Below are positions 1 to 9,344 of a stretch of 64,000 nt of DNA, piece after piece. Every line of letters starts with the position of its first letter. The first letter of the stretch is position 1. A program made the position numbers and the translations under genes. Under the pieces are notes generated by a model. It ran no database searches and was not told where the DNA came from. It saw only the letters and a program-made list of their open reading frames with translations. Source of the stretch: Confluentibacter lentus (GTDB lineage: Bacteria; Bacteroidota; Bacteroidia; Flavobacteriales; Flavobacteriaceae); assembly GCF_002806995.1 (NCBI RefSeq), contig NZ_NIHE01000001.1:434001-498000 (forward strand), read 5' to 3'.

Positions 1-842
1 TCCTCTTCAGTTAAAAAAGTGAATATTTTAATATATTTCTCGGCATCTTCATCACTGGAGTTTAACCAATATTGATAGAATTTATAGGGCGATGTTCTAT
101 TGGCATCTAACCAAACATTGCCTCCTTCGGATTTCCCGAATTTAGATCCATCAGATTTTGTGATTAACGGACAAGTAATAGCAAATCCTTTTCCGCCAGA
201 AATCCTTCTGATTAATTCCGTTCCCGTTGTAATATTTCCCCATTGGTCGCTGCCACCCATTTGGATGGAACAGTTTTTTTCTTTATAAAGATGAAGAAAA
301 TCATAACCTTGTACCAATTGATAAGTAAACTCGGTAAAACTCATCCCTTCGGAAGCATCAGATGAAATCCTGTTCTTCACAGAATCCTTTGCCATCATAT
401 AATTTACGGTAATATGTTTACCAACATCACGAATAAATTCAAGAAAGGAGAAATTTTTCATCCAATCGTAATTATTAACTAAAACGGCCGCATTTTCAGC
501 ATTGCTTTCAAAATCCAAAAAATGGGATAATTGCTTTTTTATGGCTTCTTGATTGTGACGCAACGTTTTTTCATCCAACAAATTACGTTCACTGGATTTG
601 CCAGATGGGTCGCCAATCATACCCGTCGCCCCACCAACTAAAGCCACTGGTTTATGTCCGCAACGTTGGTAATGCGCCAACAACATAATGGGCACCAAAT
701 TTCCAATATGTAAAGAATCGGCCGTAGGGTCAAAACCAACATAAGCATTTCGCATGCTTTCCATTAGATGTTCTTCTGCGCCAGGCATAACCGTATGTAT
801 CATGCCTCTCCACGTTAATTCTTCAACAAAATTCCTTATCAT
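1..842 (-). CDS. tyrS: Tyrosyl-tRNA synthetase, partial (3' end beyond window)
   Basis: Class I aminoacyl-tRNA synthetase that charges tRNA-Tyr in the cytoplasm. About 280 residues read without a stop from an ATG at 842 to the window edge; the C-terminal part (end of the catalytic core and the S4-like tRNA-binding domain in this family) is missing only because the window ends. Visible motifs: the HIGH-type motif HIGN at residues 45-48 inside [34 protein letters not shown], and the KMSKS-type loop KFGKS at residues 234-238. It is divergent from the epimerase gene at 930; the 87 bases between hold nothing else recognisable. Confidence 0.97.
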   Translation of the reverse strand, partial: MIRNFVEELTWRGMIHTVMPGAEEHLMESMRNAYVGFDPTADSLHIGNLVPIMLLAHYQRCGHKPVALVGGATGMIGDPSGKSSERNLLDEKTLRHNQEAIKKQLSHFLDFESNAENAAVLVNNYDWMKNFSFLEFIRDVGKHITVNYMMAKDSVKNRISSDASEGMSFTEFTYQLVQGYDFLHLYKEKNCSIQMGGSDQWGNITTGTELIRRISGGKGFAITCPLITKSDGSKFGKSEGGNVWLDANRTSPYKFYQYWLNSSDEDAEKYIKIFTFLTEE

Positions 843-929
843 TAATTTTAATTTTTAGTAAACTAGGGCAAAGATAAAAATCAATGTATAATTACTCATG
901 TATTATGAATAATTCTTTAATTTAGTTGC

Positions 930-1931
930 ATGATTTTAGTAACTGGAGGTACTGGTTTAGTTGGTTCGCATTTACTTTACAAGCTTGTAAGGGCTGATGA
1001 AAAAGTAAGGGCTATTTATAGGAATGAGCAAAAACTAGAAAATGTAAAAAATGTGTTTTCTACCTATACAGACGACTACAAATCACTCTTTGAAACTATT
1101 GAATGGTTTAAAGCTGATATTTTAGATATTCCATCGTTAACCGAAGCTTTTAAAGATGTATCGTATGTGTATCACTGTGCTGCATTGGTGTCTTTTGAAC
1201 CCAATAAATACCATGCTTTAAGAAAGGTTAATATTGAGGGTACAGCTAATATTGTGAATTTTTGTATTTCCAATAACATCAAAAAATTGTGTTATGTAAG
1301 TTCCATTGCAACGTTAGGACATACACTAAATAAAGAACCCATAACAGAGGAAACCATTTGGAATCCTGAGACCGATAACAACGTTTACGCCATTACAAAG
1401 TATGGCGCCGAAATGGAAGTTTGGCGTGCCACACAGGAAGGATTAGATGCTGTTATAGTGAATCCCGGCGTTATTTTGGGTGCTGGAATTTGGAATGATG
1501 GAAGTGGAAGTTTATTTAAAAAAGCTTACAAAGGCTTTAAGTATTACCCTAAAGGAACGGTCGCTTTAGTGTCTGTTGAAGATGTTGTTTCAATTATGAT
1601 AGCGCTTTTGAAAAGTGATGTTAAAAACGAACGCTTTGTTTTAGTGGCTGAAAATTGGACTTTCAAGAAGTTTTTACATGTGTTGGCAAAATCCGTAAAC
1701 AAAACTCCTCCAGAAAAATCAGCCTCCCCTTGGCTTTTGCAAATTATGTGGAGATTGGATTGGCTAAAATATTCGCTAACAGGCAAGCCAAGAAAACTAA
1801 CAAAACAATTGAGCAACTCTTTATCTAGGGAAACGTATTATAGCAATGAGAAAATAAAATTGGCTTTAAATTTTGATTTTCAATCTGTTGAAGGAACTAT
1901 TTCTAATATTGGGAAACTCTATCTGAAATAG
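930..1931 (+). CDS. NAD(P)-dependent epimerase/dehydratase (extended SDR)
   Basis: Extended short-chain dehydrogenase/reductase of 333 residues. The N-terminal Rossmann motif TGGTGLVG (residues 5-12), the CAALVSFEP segment and the catalytic YAITK (YxxxK, with an upstream SSIAT serine) are all visible, so an active NAD(P)-dependent enzyme is expected. The substrate cannot be told from sequence; related proteins act on nucleotide sugars, flavonoids or sterol-like compounds. Its last 29 bases overlap, tail to tail, the DUF4296 gene on the other strand. The ATG at 930 leaves the GxxGxxG at the usual distance from the N terminus. Confidence 0.9.
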   Translation: MILVTGGTGLVGSHLLYKLVRADEKVRAIYRNEQKLENVKNVFSTYTDDYKSLFETIEWFKADILDIPSLTEAFKDVSYVYHCAALVSFEPNKYHALRKVNIEGTANIVNFCISNNIKKLCYVSSIATLGHTLNKEPITEETIWNPETDNNVYAITKYGAEMEVWRATQEGLDAVIVNPGVILGAGIWNDGSGSLFKKAYKGFKYYPKGTVALVSVEDVVSIMIALLKSDVKNERFVLVAENWTFKKFLHVLAKSVNKTPPEKSASPWLLQIMWRLDWLKYSLTGKPRKLTKQLSNSLSRETYYSNEKIKLALNFDFQSVEGTISNIGKLYLK

Positions 1932-2391
1932 GTTTAATCAATTTCCCTTTTATATCAGTTTTTGTACTAATCGCTTCTATAGAATCCTTATCCATTAACG
2001 ATTGCAAAGAATCTTTCGTTCTCTGATCTTTTAATTCTTTTAGCTCTAATGCTTCGTAAAAACTACTAAGAGCTTCCAAACTGTCTTTTACTTTAGTGTA
2101 AATTTCTTCGTAATCTTCTAGATGATACGCGTAATAATTATTACTTAAGGCAAACTGTGTACTATCTATGTTATATTTTTTATAAATATATTTCTCAGAT
2201 TGCACATTATTGCTATCCAGAACTTTTATATCATCTCCCGCTGTTACAGATGCTATGAGCTTTAAATCTATTAAAATATTAACCATTTCTGCCTTAGAAA
2301 TTAAGTTCTTCGGTTTTTCAGGTTCTTTAAATTGATAGCACGAAACCACAAACAATAAAACAATAGTATATGGAATAAATTTTTTCAACAT
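1903..2391 (-). CDS. DUF4296 domain lipoprotein
   Basis: Small exported protein of 162 residues. The N terminus is a lipoprotein signal (hydrophobic stretch followed by VVSCYQF, Cys about residue 18), so it should be lipid-anchored in the cell envelope. The rest, starting LISKAEMVNILIDLKLI, matches the DUF4296 pattern known from Bacteroidota, usually found next to dihydroorotase; no biochemical role is established. The start ATG shares one base with the stop codon of dihydroorotase (TAATG), so the two are translationally coupled. The 3' end overlaps the convergent epimerase gene by 29 bases. Confidence 0.8.
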   Translation of the reverse strand: MLKKFIPYTIVLLFVVSCYQFKEPEKPKNLISKAEMVNILIDLKLIASVTAGDDIKVLDSNNVQSEKYIYKKYNIDSTQFALSNNYYAYHLEDYEEIYTKVKDSLEALSSFYEALELKELKDQRTKDSLQSLMDKDSIEAISTKTDIKGKLIKPISDRVSQY

Positions 2392-3737
2392 TATCTATTA
2401 AAAGTTAATCGTTTGGCTGCTTTTACATTACTAAATTTAGAATTATTGTAAACCAAACTTCCGTTTAAGAACGTTTGCGTAATTCTAGACTTAAACGTTG
2501 TACCTTCAAATGGAGACCAACCACATTTGTACAAAATATTTTCCTTTTTAACCGTCCAAGGATTATTCAAATCTACCACAACCAAATCTGCAAAATAGCC
2601 TTCTTTAATAAATCCTCTTTTCTCAATTTGAAATAATATGGCTGGATTATGGCACATTTTTTCTACCACCTTTTCAAGGGAAATCTTTTCTTTATGATAC
2701 ATTTCTAGCATGGCTGGAAGCGCGTGCTGAACCAATGGCCCACCTGATGGCGCTTGAGTGTAAACGTTTTTCTTTTCCTCTATAGTATGTGGCGCGTGGT
2801 CTGTTGCAATCACATCAATCCGATCATCTAATAAAGCTTCCCATAATACTTCTCTATCATCTTCTGTTTTAACAGCTGGATTCCATTTTATAAGCGTGCC
2901 TTTAGTATCATAATCCTTATCTGTAAACCATAAATGATGAATGCAAACTTCAGCCGTAATTTTCTTGTCCTTTAAAGGAATTTTATTGGTGAATAAATCT
3001 GTTTCTTTACCAGTTGACAAATGAAAAACATGTAATCTAGCGCCTGTTTTTTTCGCTAATGCAATCGCTTTTGATGATGATAGATAACAAGCTTCTTCGC
3101 TTCTTATTTCTGGATGGTACTTCATGGGAATATCATCACCAAACTTCTCTTTATAAACTTCGAAATTTGCTTTTATAGTCGCTTCATCTTCACAATGTAC
3201 CGCGATTAACAACTTTGTTTTCGAAAAAATGTTCTCCAAAACCTTAGGGTCATCTACCAACATATTTCCTGTTGATGAGCCCAAAAACAATTTTAATGCT
3301 GCGACCTTTTTGGGGTCTACTTTTAAAATTTCATCTAAATTATCATTGGTACCACCAAACATAAACGAATAGTTTGCCGATGATGTTTTAGCAGCTATCT
3401 CAAACTTTTTCTCTAATTCTTCTATGGTTGTTGTTTGCGGATTGGTATTGGGCATTTCTATAAAAGACGTAATGCCACCTGCTATGGCCGCTCTAGATTC
3501 CGTTTCTATAGTAGCCTTTTGGGTCAACCCTGGCTCTCTAAAATGTACTTGATCATCTATCACGCCTGGTAAAACATATTTACCTTCGGCATCAAAAACA
3601 ATGACATCGGCAGATTTAGCGCTTATAGAATCATTAATTTCCTTTATATAATTTCCTTCAATTAAAATATCGCCCTTACGTATTGTTCCTTCATTAACAA
3701 TATGTGCGTTTTTTATAAGTATGGTTTTCATCTTCAT
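2391..3737 (-). CDS. pyrC: Dihydroorotase (amidohydrolase superfamily)
   Basis: 448-residue TIM-barrel amidohydrolase that interconverts carbamoyl-aspartate and dihydroorotate in pyrimidine synthesis. Seen: IDDQVHFREPG (residues 60-70), the candidate carbamylated lysine in LKLFLGSSTGNML, VHCEDE, HVFHLSTGKE, and IATDHAPH with the catalytic Asp. The usual metal-binding HxH of the first motif is QxH here (Q63, H65); my recollection is that other Bacteroidota dihydroorotases share this, so it looks like a lineage trait rather than damage. An ATG two codons downstream is an alternative start. It is flanked 5' by the glycosyltransferase (4-base gap) and overlaps DUF4296 by 1 base, indicating an operon. 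Confidence 0.92.
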   Translation of the reverse strand: MKMKTILIKNAHIVNEGTIRKGDILIEGNYIKEINDSISAKSADVIVFDAEGKYVLPGVIDDQVHFREPGLTQKATIETESRAAIAGGITSFIEMPNTNPQTTTIEELEKKFEIAAKTSSANYSFMFGGTNDNLDEILKVDPKKVAALKLFLGSSTGNMLVDDPKVLENIFSKTKLLIAVHCEDEATIKANFEVYKEKFGDDIPMKYHPEIRSEEACYLSSSKAIALAKKTGARLHVFHLSTGKETDLFTNKIPLKDKKITAEVCIHHLWFTDKDYDTKGTLIKWNPAVKTEDDREVLWEALLDDRIDVIATDHAPHTIEEKKNVYTQAPSGGPLVQHALPAMLEMYHKEKISLEKVVEKMCHNPAILFQIEKRGFIKEGYFADLVVVDLNNPWTVKKENILYKCGWSPFEGTTFKSRITQTFLNGSLVYNNSKFSNVKAAKRLTFNR

Positions 3738-3741
3738 GGTC

Positions 3742-4467
3742 TTAGTACTTTTTAAAAATACTTCTGAGTTTCATGGATATTACACCGAAAATAGCTTCAG
3801 AAATAATGCCTTTACTTAACTTAGATTCTCCTTCGGTTCTGTCGGTAAAGATAACAGGAACTTCAATTATTTTAAATTTTTTAAGATAGGTTTTAAACTT
3901 CATTTCTATTTGAAACGCATAGCCTATAAACTTGATTTTATTCAAATCCAAAGCCTCTAAAGTCTCCCGTTTATAGCAAACAAAACCTGCTGTGGTATCA
4001 TTGATTTTCATTCCCGTAATGATCCTTACATATTTAGATGCCAAATAAGACATAAGAACTCTTCCCATGGGCCAATTAACAACATTCACGCCCGTTACAT
4101 ATCTGGAACCAATAGACATGTCTGCACCATCTAAGGCACAGGCATCATATAATTTTATTAAATCTCTGGGATCATGTGAAAAATCGGCATCCATTTCAAA
4201 AATATACTTATAGGTTCTGGCTAAACACCATTTAAAACCATAAATATAGGCCGTGCCTAAACCTTGTTTACCATTTCTGGAAATTAAAAATAATTTTCCC
4301 GGAAAATCATTTTGAAGTTCCTTAACCTTATTTGCTGTTGAATCTGGAGAATTATCATCAATTATAAGAATATGGATATCATTCGATTGCATATAAACAG
4401 CTCTAATAATAGCTTCTATATTCTCAATTTCGTTGTAAGTTGGAATGATGACAATAGCGTCCTTCAT
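3742..4467 (-). CDS. Polyprenol monophosphomannose synthase-like GT2 glycosyltransferase
   Basis: 241-residue family 2 glycosyltransferase resembling DPM1-type enzymes that load a sugar from a nucleotide donor onto polyprenyl phosphate at the inner membrane face. Seen: VIIPTYNEIENI at the N terminus, IDDNSPDST, the DxD motif in FEMDADFSHDP (around residues 92-102), and the DPM-like KINDTTAGFVCYKRE and QIEMKFK segments. No C-terminal membrane helices of the GtrB type are present. First gene of a three-gene minus-strand operon with dihydroorotase and DUF4296. Mannose as donor sugar is inferred from the family only. Confidence 0.88.
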   Translation of the reverse strand: MKDAIVIIPTYNEIENIEAIIRAVYMQSNDIHILIIDDNSPDSTANKVKELQNDFPGKLFLISRNGKQGLGTAYIYGFKWCLARTYKYIFEMDADFSHDPRDLIKLYDACALDGADMSIGSRYVTGVNVVNWPMGRVLMSYLASKYVRIITGMKINDTTAGFVCYKRETLEALDLNKIKFIGYAFQIEMKFKTYLKKFKIIEVPVIFTDRTEGESKLSKGIISEAIFGVISMKLRSIFKKY

Positions 4468-4586
4468 ATAGTGATGTAAATAAAACCTGATTTTTTAGCA
4501 AATGTACATTTTTTATAAGACTCTTTTTTTTAAATATTCCTTAATAATTATATACAATGTGTGAATAATTATAATAATTTTATGGC

Positions 4587-5231
4587 ATGCTTCGAGAGAT
4601 TACTTCGTATGATTTGTTTACCGTTTTAATGGTTATTGGCTTGGTTTTTATTGCCATAGCTAAGTTAATTTCGCCCAGACGTTTCGACGATTTCATGCTT
4701 GTTATAGGAAACTCCAAATACTTAAAAATATACATAAAAGAGCAAAAATTTTTCGATAAATTTGATGCCTTGCTGTTTATTAATTTAATTATCTCAGCTT
4801 CTATTTTTGCCTTCTTAATTTACGATTTCACCATTAAACATAACCAGCCATCACCTAATATTATGTTTAAATTGATAGTTGGTATTGGGGTTTTTATTTT
4901 GATTAAAGTTCTTTTGGAACGTTTAATTGCAAGCCTCTTCGAAATTGATAAATTGATAGATGATTATCTTTTTCAAAAAATAACCTATAAGAATTATTTA
5001 GGCATTTTATTATTACCCATAAATGCATTATTGCTATTTAGTTTCCGTCCTACTTTAAAAATTCTTTACATCATTATCATTTTATTGTTAATTGTTAATA
5101 TAGTTGGTGTAATTACAACATTTAAAGCCCATCAAAGTTCACTGAAAAGAAACTTGTTTTATTTTATTTTGTATCTTTGCACACTTGAAATTGCACCTTA
5201 TATCATTTTATACAAAGTATTTAATGCTTAA
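4587..5231 (+). CDS. DUF4271 integral membrane protein
   Basis: 214-residue polytopic membrane protein with about six hydrophobic helices (for example residues 12-28, 60-78, 92-110, 138-156, 160-180 and 192-212). The pattern and its position directly before hemD match DUF4271, a Bacteroidota family of unknown function. hemD begins 15 bases after the stop, suggesting co-transcription, although a promoter-like TATCTTTG also lies inside the end of this gene at 5172-5179. Confidence 0.8.
   Translation: MLREITSYDLFTVLMVIGLVFIAIAKLISPRRFDDFMLVIGNSKYLKIYIKEQKFFDKFDALLFINLIISASIFAFLIYDFTIKHNQPSPNIMFKLIVGIGVFILIKVLLERLIASLFEIDKLIDDYLFQKITYKNYLGILLLPINALLLFSFRPTLKILYIIIILLLIVNIVGVITTFKAHQSSLKRNLFYFILYLCTLEIAPYIILYKVFNA
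5172..5179 (+). promoter_or_regulatory. Candidate -7 element (TATCTTTG) for hemD
   Basis: Exact match to the Bacteroidota TAnnTTTG consensus inside the DUF4271 coding end, about 68 bases before the hemD start. A TTG lies 15 bases upstream, slightly closer than the usual -33 spacing, so this is a possible internal promoter only. Confidence 0.4.
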
Positions 5232-5246
5232 AAACTACTTGCGCCC

Positions 5247-5999
5247 ATGAAAGTGAAAACCATTTTGGTATCTCAACCAGAACCGAAAATAGAGAATTCG
5301 CCTTATTTCGATCTTCAGGAAAAACAAAAAGTAAAAATAGATTTTAGACCCTTTATTCATGTTGAGGGTGTTTCTGCTAAAGATGTTAGGCAACAAAAAG
5401 TAGATTTAAATAATTATACAGCAATTATATTAACAAGTCGAAATGCTGTTGATCATTTTTTTAGAGTTGCTGAAGAAATGCGTTTTAAAATTCCGGACAC
5501 TTTAAAATATTTCTGCCAATCGGAAGCTGTTGCATTTTATTTACAGAAATATGTGGTTTACAGAAAGCGTAAAATATATGTGGGCAAAAGTTCTTTTTCA
5601 GAATTGTCTCCATTAATCAAAAAATATAAAGACGAGAAATTTTTATTGCCTAATACGGATAAAGTTAAACCTGAAGTTCCTGACACTTTAAATGCTTTAG
5701 GTGTTAATTGGAAACAGGCTATTTTTTATAAAACAGTTATTAGTGACCTCTCTGATTTAGCTGATGTTTATTATGATATTTTAGTGTTTTTTAGCCCTTC
5801 AGGAATAGATTCTTTATTTCATAATTTCCCCGATTTCAAACAAAACGAAACACGCATTGCTGCCTTTGGCTCTACAACCATTAAGGCTGTTCAAGATAAA
5901 GGTTTAAGAATTGATATTCCTGCGCCTACACCAGATACACCATCTATGACCATGGCTTTGGAAAAATATATTGAGAAGGCCAATAAAGGAAGTAAATAG
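5247..5999 (+). CDS. hemD: Uroporphyrinogen-III synthase
   Basis: 250-residue cytoplasmic enzyme that cyclises hydroxymethylbilane with inversion of ring D, feeding haem and sirohaem synthesis. Recognised by the HemD pattern: ILVSQPEP at the N terminus, ILTSRNAVDHFF (around residues 61-72), the VFFSPSGIDSLFHNFP segment and IAAFGSTTIKAVQDKGL near the C terminus. Length fits the family. It follows DUF4271 by 15 bases and is separated from convergent pckA by a strong bidirectional terminator hairpin at 6021-6060. Confidence 0.88.
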   Translation: MKVKTILVSQPEPKIENSPYFDLQEKQKVKIDFRPFIHVEGVSAKDVRQQKVDLNNYTAIILTSRNAVDHFFRVAEEMRFKIPDTLKYFCQSEAVAFYLQKYVVYRKRKIYVGKSSFSELSPLIKKYKDEKFLLPNTDKVKPEVPDTLNALGVNWKQAIFYKTVISDLSDLADVYYDILVFFSPSGIDSLFHNFPDFKQNETRIAAFGSTTIKAVQDKGLRIDIPAPTPDTPSMTMALEKYIEKANKGSK

Positions 6000-6020
6000 T
6001 AATATATCATAACAATAAAA

Positions 6021-6060
6021 GAAAAGAGCGATTTCAAATAGGAATCACTCTTTTCTTTTT
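6021..6060. terminator. Bidirectional terminator between hemD and pckA
   Basis: Inverted repeat GAAAAGAGCGATT / AATCACTCTTTTC with one mismatch and a 9-base loop, flanked by an A-run on the left and a T-run on the right, placed between two convergent genes. It can terminate transcription from both sides. Confidence 0.8.
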
Positions 6061-6075
6061 TATAAATTATTAGTA

Positions 6076-7692
6076 TCAAAACGCATAGCGCTGTGGCCCA
6101 CCACGTCTTATTTCCTCACTGCAATGCGCTTCAAATTTTTTAAAATTTTCCCTAAAGGCATTGGTTAGTTTAAAAGCTGTCTTGTAATAGGCGTCATCGT
6201 TATTCCAAGTTGTCCTAGGACTCAAAACGCTAGTTGGAACGCCAGGACATTCCCTTGGTTGAGCGACACCAAATACGGAATGAATATGGTATTTATCATA
6301 GGTATACAATCCTAAACCTCCATTTAAAGCCGCATTAATCATGGCACGTGTATATTTTAATTTCATACGCGTCCCAACACCATAAGGCCCACCAGTCCAA
6401 CCCGTATTAACCAACCAAACATTTACGCCTGAGGTAATCATTTTTTCGCTCAACATCTCTGCATATTTAGCTGGGTGTAATGGCATAAAAGGTGCGCCAA
6501 AACATGCTGAAAATGACGGTTCTGGTTCTACAACGCCTGCTTCGGTTCCAGCAACTTTTGCTGTATAACCAGAAATGAAATGATAGGCAGCCTGACTTGG
6601 CGTTAATTTTGAAATTGGAGGCAATACCCCAAAAGCATCTGCCGTTAAAAAGAAAATATTCTTAACATCTTTACCAATGGAAGGTAACTGGATATTTTCA
6701 ATATGATCGATTGGATAACTTACCCGAGTATTTTCAGTTATTGAGGTGTCTGCAAAATCTACATGTCCCGCAGCATCCAATATCACATTTTCTAATATAG
6801 CGCCTTTTTTTATGGCATCGTAAATCTCTGGCTCATGTTCCCTTGATAAATCAATCACTTTGGCATAACAACCGCCTTCAAAATTAAATACTTTATTATC
6901 TTTAGTCCAACCATGTTCATCATCTCCAATCAAACTTCTATTTGGATCTGTTGATAAGGTTGTTTTTCCAGTTCCGGAGAGACCGAAGAAAATAGCCGTA
7001 TCACCGTCTTTCCCCACATTAGCACTACAATGCATAGGTAAGGTTTCTTTAAAAACGGGTAGCGTAAAATTTAATGCTGAAAAAATCCCTTTTTTGATTT
7101 CACCAGTATAACCGGTTCCTCCAATTAAAGCTATTTTTCTTGTGAAATCCAAAATAGCAAAATTATGTTGCCGCGTTCCGTCTTCTTGTGGATTTGCTTT
7201 AAACCCTGGCGCGTTTATTACAGTCCACTCAGGCGTGAAATGCTCCAATTCTTCTTCTGTAAGACGTAAAAACATATTGTAAGCAAACTGGTTACTCCAA
7301 GGATATTCAGTTATAACACGAATATTTGTTTGATAATCCTTATCAGCGCAAGCATAACAATCCCTGACGTATATATCTTTATTTGATAAATAGTCTGAAA
7401 CTTTTTTATAAAGCTTTTCAAAAGCATCAGAATCAAATGGAATATTCACTGGGCCCCACCAAACACGATCTTTGGTAACATCATCTTTTACAATAAACCT
7501 GTCTTTTGGTGATCTGCCTGTGAATTCGCCTGTATTTATGGCTAATGCTCCAGAAGAAGCCTCAACGCCTTGTCCGTTTTTCAAAGCAATATCTTGGAGT
7601 TCCTCGGGTGATAATTGATAGTTTACAGTTGCATTTTTAATTCCATGCGTTTCCAACGAAATCGTTTTCGTAAATTGGTTGTAGTTTGCCAT
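6076..7692 (-). CDS. pckA: Phosphoenolpyruvate carboxykinase (ATP)
   Basis: 538-residue enzyme converting oxaloacetate plus ATP to PEP, CO2 and ADP, the entry step of gluconeogenesis. Seen: SGALAINTGEFTGRSPKDRFIV (residues about 46-67, substrate Arg), the kinase-1a P-loop GLSGTGKTTLS near residue 240, the metal-binding IGDDEHGW, and FEGGCYAK. Length is typical for the ATP-dependent family. A TAATTTTG -7 element lies at 7720-7727, about 28 bases before the ATG. Single-gene transcription unit ending at the shared terminator. Confidence 0.97.
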   Translation of the reverse strand: MANYNQFTKTISLETHGIKNATVNYQLSPEELQDIALKNGQGVEASSGALAINTGEFTGRSPKDRFIVKDDVTKDRVWWGPVNIPFDSDAFEKLYKKVSDYLSNKDIYVRDCYACADKDYQTNIRVITEYPWSNQFAYNMFLRLTEEELEHFTPEWTVINAPGFKANPQEDGTRQHNFAILDFTRKIALIGGTGYTGEIKKGIFSALNFTLPVFKETLPMHCSANVGKDGDTAIFFGLSGTGKTTLSTDPNRSLIGDDEHGWTKDNKVFNFEGGCYAKVIDLSREHEPEIYDAIKKGAILENVILDAAGHVDFADTSITENTRVSYPIDHIENIQLPSIGKDVKNIFFLTADAFGVLPPISKLTPSQAAYHFISGYTAKVAGTEAGVVEPEPSFSACFGAPFMPLHPAKYAEMLSEKMITSGVNVWLVNTGWTGGPYGVGTRMKLKYTRAMINAALNGGLGLYTYDKYHIHSVFGVAQPRECPGVPTSVLSPRTTWNNDDAYYKTAFKLTNAFRENFKKFEAHCSEEIRRGGPQRYAF

Positions 7693-7719
7693 AATTTTTT
7701 CAAAAATTGAATTATTCTA

Positions 7720-7727
7720 CAAAATTA
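7720..7727 (-). promoter_or_regulatory. Candidate -7 element for pckA
   Basis: TAATTTTG on the minus strand (TAnnTTTG consensus of Bacteroidota sigma factor), ending about 28 bases upstream of the pckA start codon at 7692. Assigned by consensus and position only. Confidence 0.5.
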
Positions 7728-7760
7728 AAGCTTTACATTAAAGTTTTAAGTTAAAAATAT

Positions 7761-8153
7761 CTAATAATTTGACTTCGCTTTCATCAAATTTATAATTAAA
7801 ATACCCCAAGAAACAATAAAGCATAATCCACCTATTGGTGTTATAAAGCCAATACTTTTAAAATCAAAACCCGTTAAGTCATTGGTAGCTAGACCGTAAA
7901 TAGAACCAGAGAATAAAACAATTCCCAAAACAACCAAATAGTAAATAATTTTTTTAGCTTTTTCTGAAATTAATGCCGTTGTCCCAACAAACAATAAAAA
8001 AAGCGCATGGTACATTTGATAGCGGACGCCAGTTTCAAACGTTTGTTGCATTTCTGAAGAGATTAATGCTTTTAAAGCATGTGCCCCAAAAGCCCCCAAA
8101 ATAATACTTATAATTCCTAAAATAGATGCTGTAATTAGTATTTTCTTGTTCAT
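7761..8153 (-). CDS. DUF423 family small membrane protein
   Basis: 130-residue protein with four hydrophobic helices, matching the DUF423 (YgdD/TMEM256-like) family of inner membrane proteins of unknown function. Diagnostic segment: ILGAFGAHALKALI near residues 20-33, then YQMYHALFLLFVGTTAL. It stands alone between pckA and the divergent lipoprotein gene at 8244. Confidence 0.85.
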   Translation of the reverse strand: MNKKILITASILGIISIILGAFGAHALKALISSEMQQTFETGVRYQMYHALFLLFVGTTALISEKAKKIIYYLVVLGIVLFSGSIYGLATNDLTGFDFKSIGFITPIGGLCFIVSWGILIINLMKAKSNY

Positions 8154-8243
8154 ATAACTATAAATTATTAAAGACGAATTTACATAACAGTTATCTCAAT
8201 TTAAAACAAAAAAGATTTACATTTATAATTATTTTTTAAACAA

Positions 8244-8735
8244 ATGAGAAAAAACAAACTAATTTTTATAAGTTTAATTATAGCCATATTTTTCTCATGC
8301 AAAGAAATTGAAATAGAAAGCAAACCTCAACCTTTACATGAAAAAATACTCAATTTCAATTTACCTGATACTTTATATTTTGATGAATTAACTGATGGCC
8401 ACTTAACATATAATGTAGATTTAGACACGATTAGTCCGCTAGAGATTCATAACAGATATATCTATTTGCATCTTACTGTAGACAAAAAAACCTTAGCATT
8501 TGAAGAAATAAAGAAATCCGACAGATTAATACTATTAGATACTGTTGGTAATGGAAATTTTAACTTCAAGCTAAGATTAAAAAAAACAGAAAGAACTATA
8601 CTGAATATAGCCATTGAAGATATAATTATTTTTAAGCCTAAAATCAATCAAGAAAAAGTAAAAATAAGAACTAACGAAGTAGTTATTAATAAAGTGATGG
8701 TTATTGAGGCAGTTAAAAAACAAAGAGAAATATGA
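8244..8735 (+). CDS. Hypothetical lipoprotein
   Basis: 163 residues with a clear lipoprotein signal: basic MRKNK, hydrophobic ISLIIAIFF, then SCKE with the lipid-receiving Cys at residue 19. The mature part alternates beta-type hydrophobic residues with Lys/Asp/Glu and contains no motif I recognise. It probably sits in the periplasm or on the outer membrane. The Lrp-type regulator begins 89 bases downstream on the same strand; a functional link is not evident. Confidence 0.75.
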   Translation: MRKNKLIFISLIIAIFFSCKEIEIESKPQPLHEKILNFNLPDTLYFDELTDGHLTYNVDLDTISPLEIHNRYIYLHLTVDKKTLAFEEIKKSDRLILLDTVGNGNFNFKLRLKKTERTILNIAIEDIIIFKPKINQEKVKIRTNEVVINKVMVIEAVKKQREI

Positions 8736-8824
8736 TTTAGCTATAATATTGAATAATCAATAAAAAATATTCTTTGTTTCAATTTAAAACCAAATACTTA
8801 CTTTTAAGTTTTAAATTGAAATAT

Positions 8825-9295
8825 ATGAAAGCAAAAAACCTAAATATAACCATTGATGGCATTGATAAAAAAATACTCCGTAAACTCATGGAAGATGCCA
8901 GAACACCCATTCTTGAAATTGCAAGATTGGTTGGTATTTCTGGAGCTGCCATTCATCAACGATTAAAGAAATTGGAGAAATCGGGGCTAATTTCGGGTTC
9001 GCAATGCATTATTGACCATAGAGTTTTAGGCTATAATACACTAGCTTTTGTGGGAGTTTATTTAGATAAAACCATGAGCCATTTGGATGCCGTAAAACTT
9101 CTTAAAAGAATTCCTGAAGTTCTGGAATGCCACTTTACGTCTGGACAATGGAGTTTATTTATTAAAGTGACAAGTAAAAATAATGCCCATTTAATGCATA
9201 TTTTAAATGAGAATATTTTAACTATTTCTGGTGTGTTAAGAACCGAAACTTTTGTGTCGTTAGACCAACAAATTGATAGGCAAATACAGATATAA
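8825..9295 (+). CDS. Lrp/AsnC family transcriptional regulator
   Basis: 156-residue feast/famine regulator. The N-terminal winged helix-turn-helix reads IDKKILRKLMEDARTPILEIARLVGISGAAIHQRLKKLEKSGLI, and the C-terminal RAM effector domain includes GVYLDKTMSHLDAV and CHFTSGQWSLFIKV. Start chosen at the ATG at 8825 since the upstream TTG at 8774 would add 17 residues not seen in the family. Target genes and ligand are unknown; amino acids are usual for RAM domains. A palindromic repeat element begins 3 bases after the stop. Confidence 0.92.
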   Translation: MKAKNLNITIDGIDKKILRKLMEDARTPILEIARLVGISGAAIHQRLKKLEKSGLISGSQCIIDHRVLGYNTLAFVGVYLDKTMSHLDAVKLLKRIPEVLECHFTSGQWSLFIKVTSKNNAHLMHILNENILTISGVLRTETFVSLDQQIDRQIQI

Positions 9296-9298
9296 ACA

Positions 9299-9324
9299 AC
9301 ACTTCGACTGCGCTCAGTGTGACA
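9299..9324. repeat. Palindromic intergenic element, copy 1 (CTTCGACTGCGCTCAG core)
   Basis: Short element with outer stem ACACT/AGTGT around the core TCGACTGCGCTC and tail TGACA, lying between the convergent Lrp and glyS genes. A second copy at 38414-38439 has the identical core but stem ACCCT/AGGGT, a compensated change. This kind of short palindrome recurs in many flavobacterial genomes as I recall. Confidence 0.8.
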
Positions 9325-9344
9325 GTTCAGCAAACAATTTTTTA

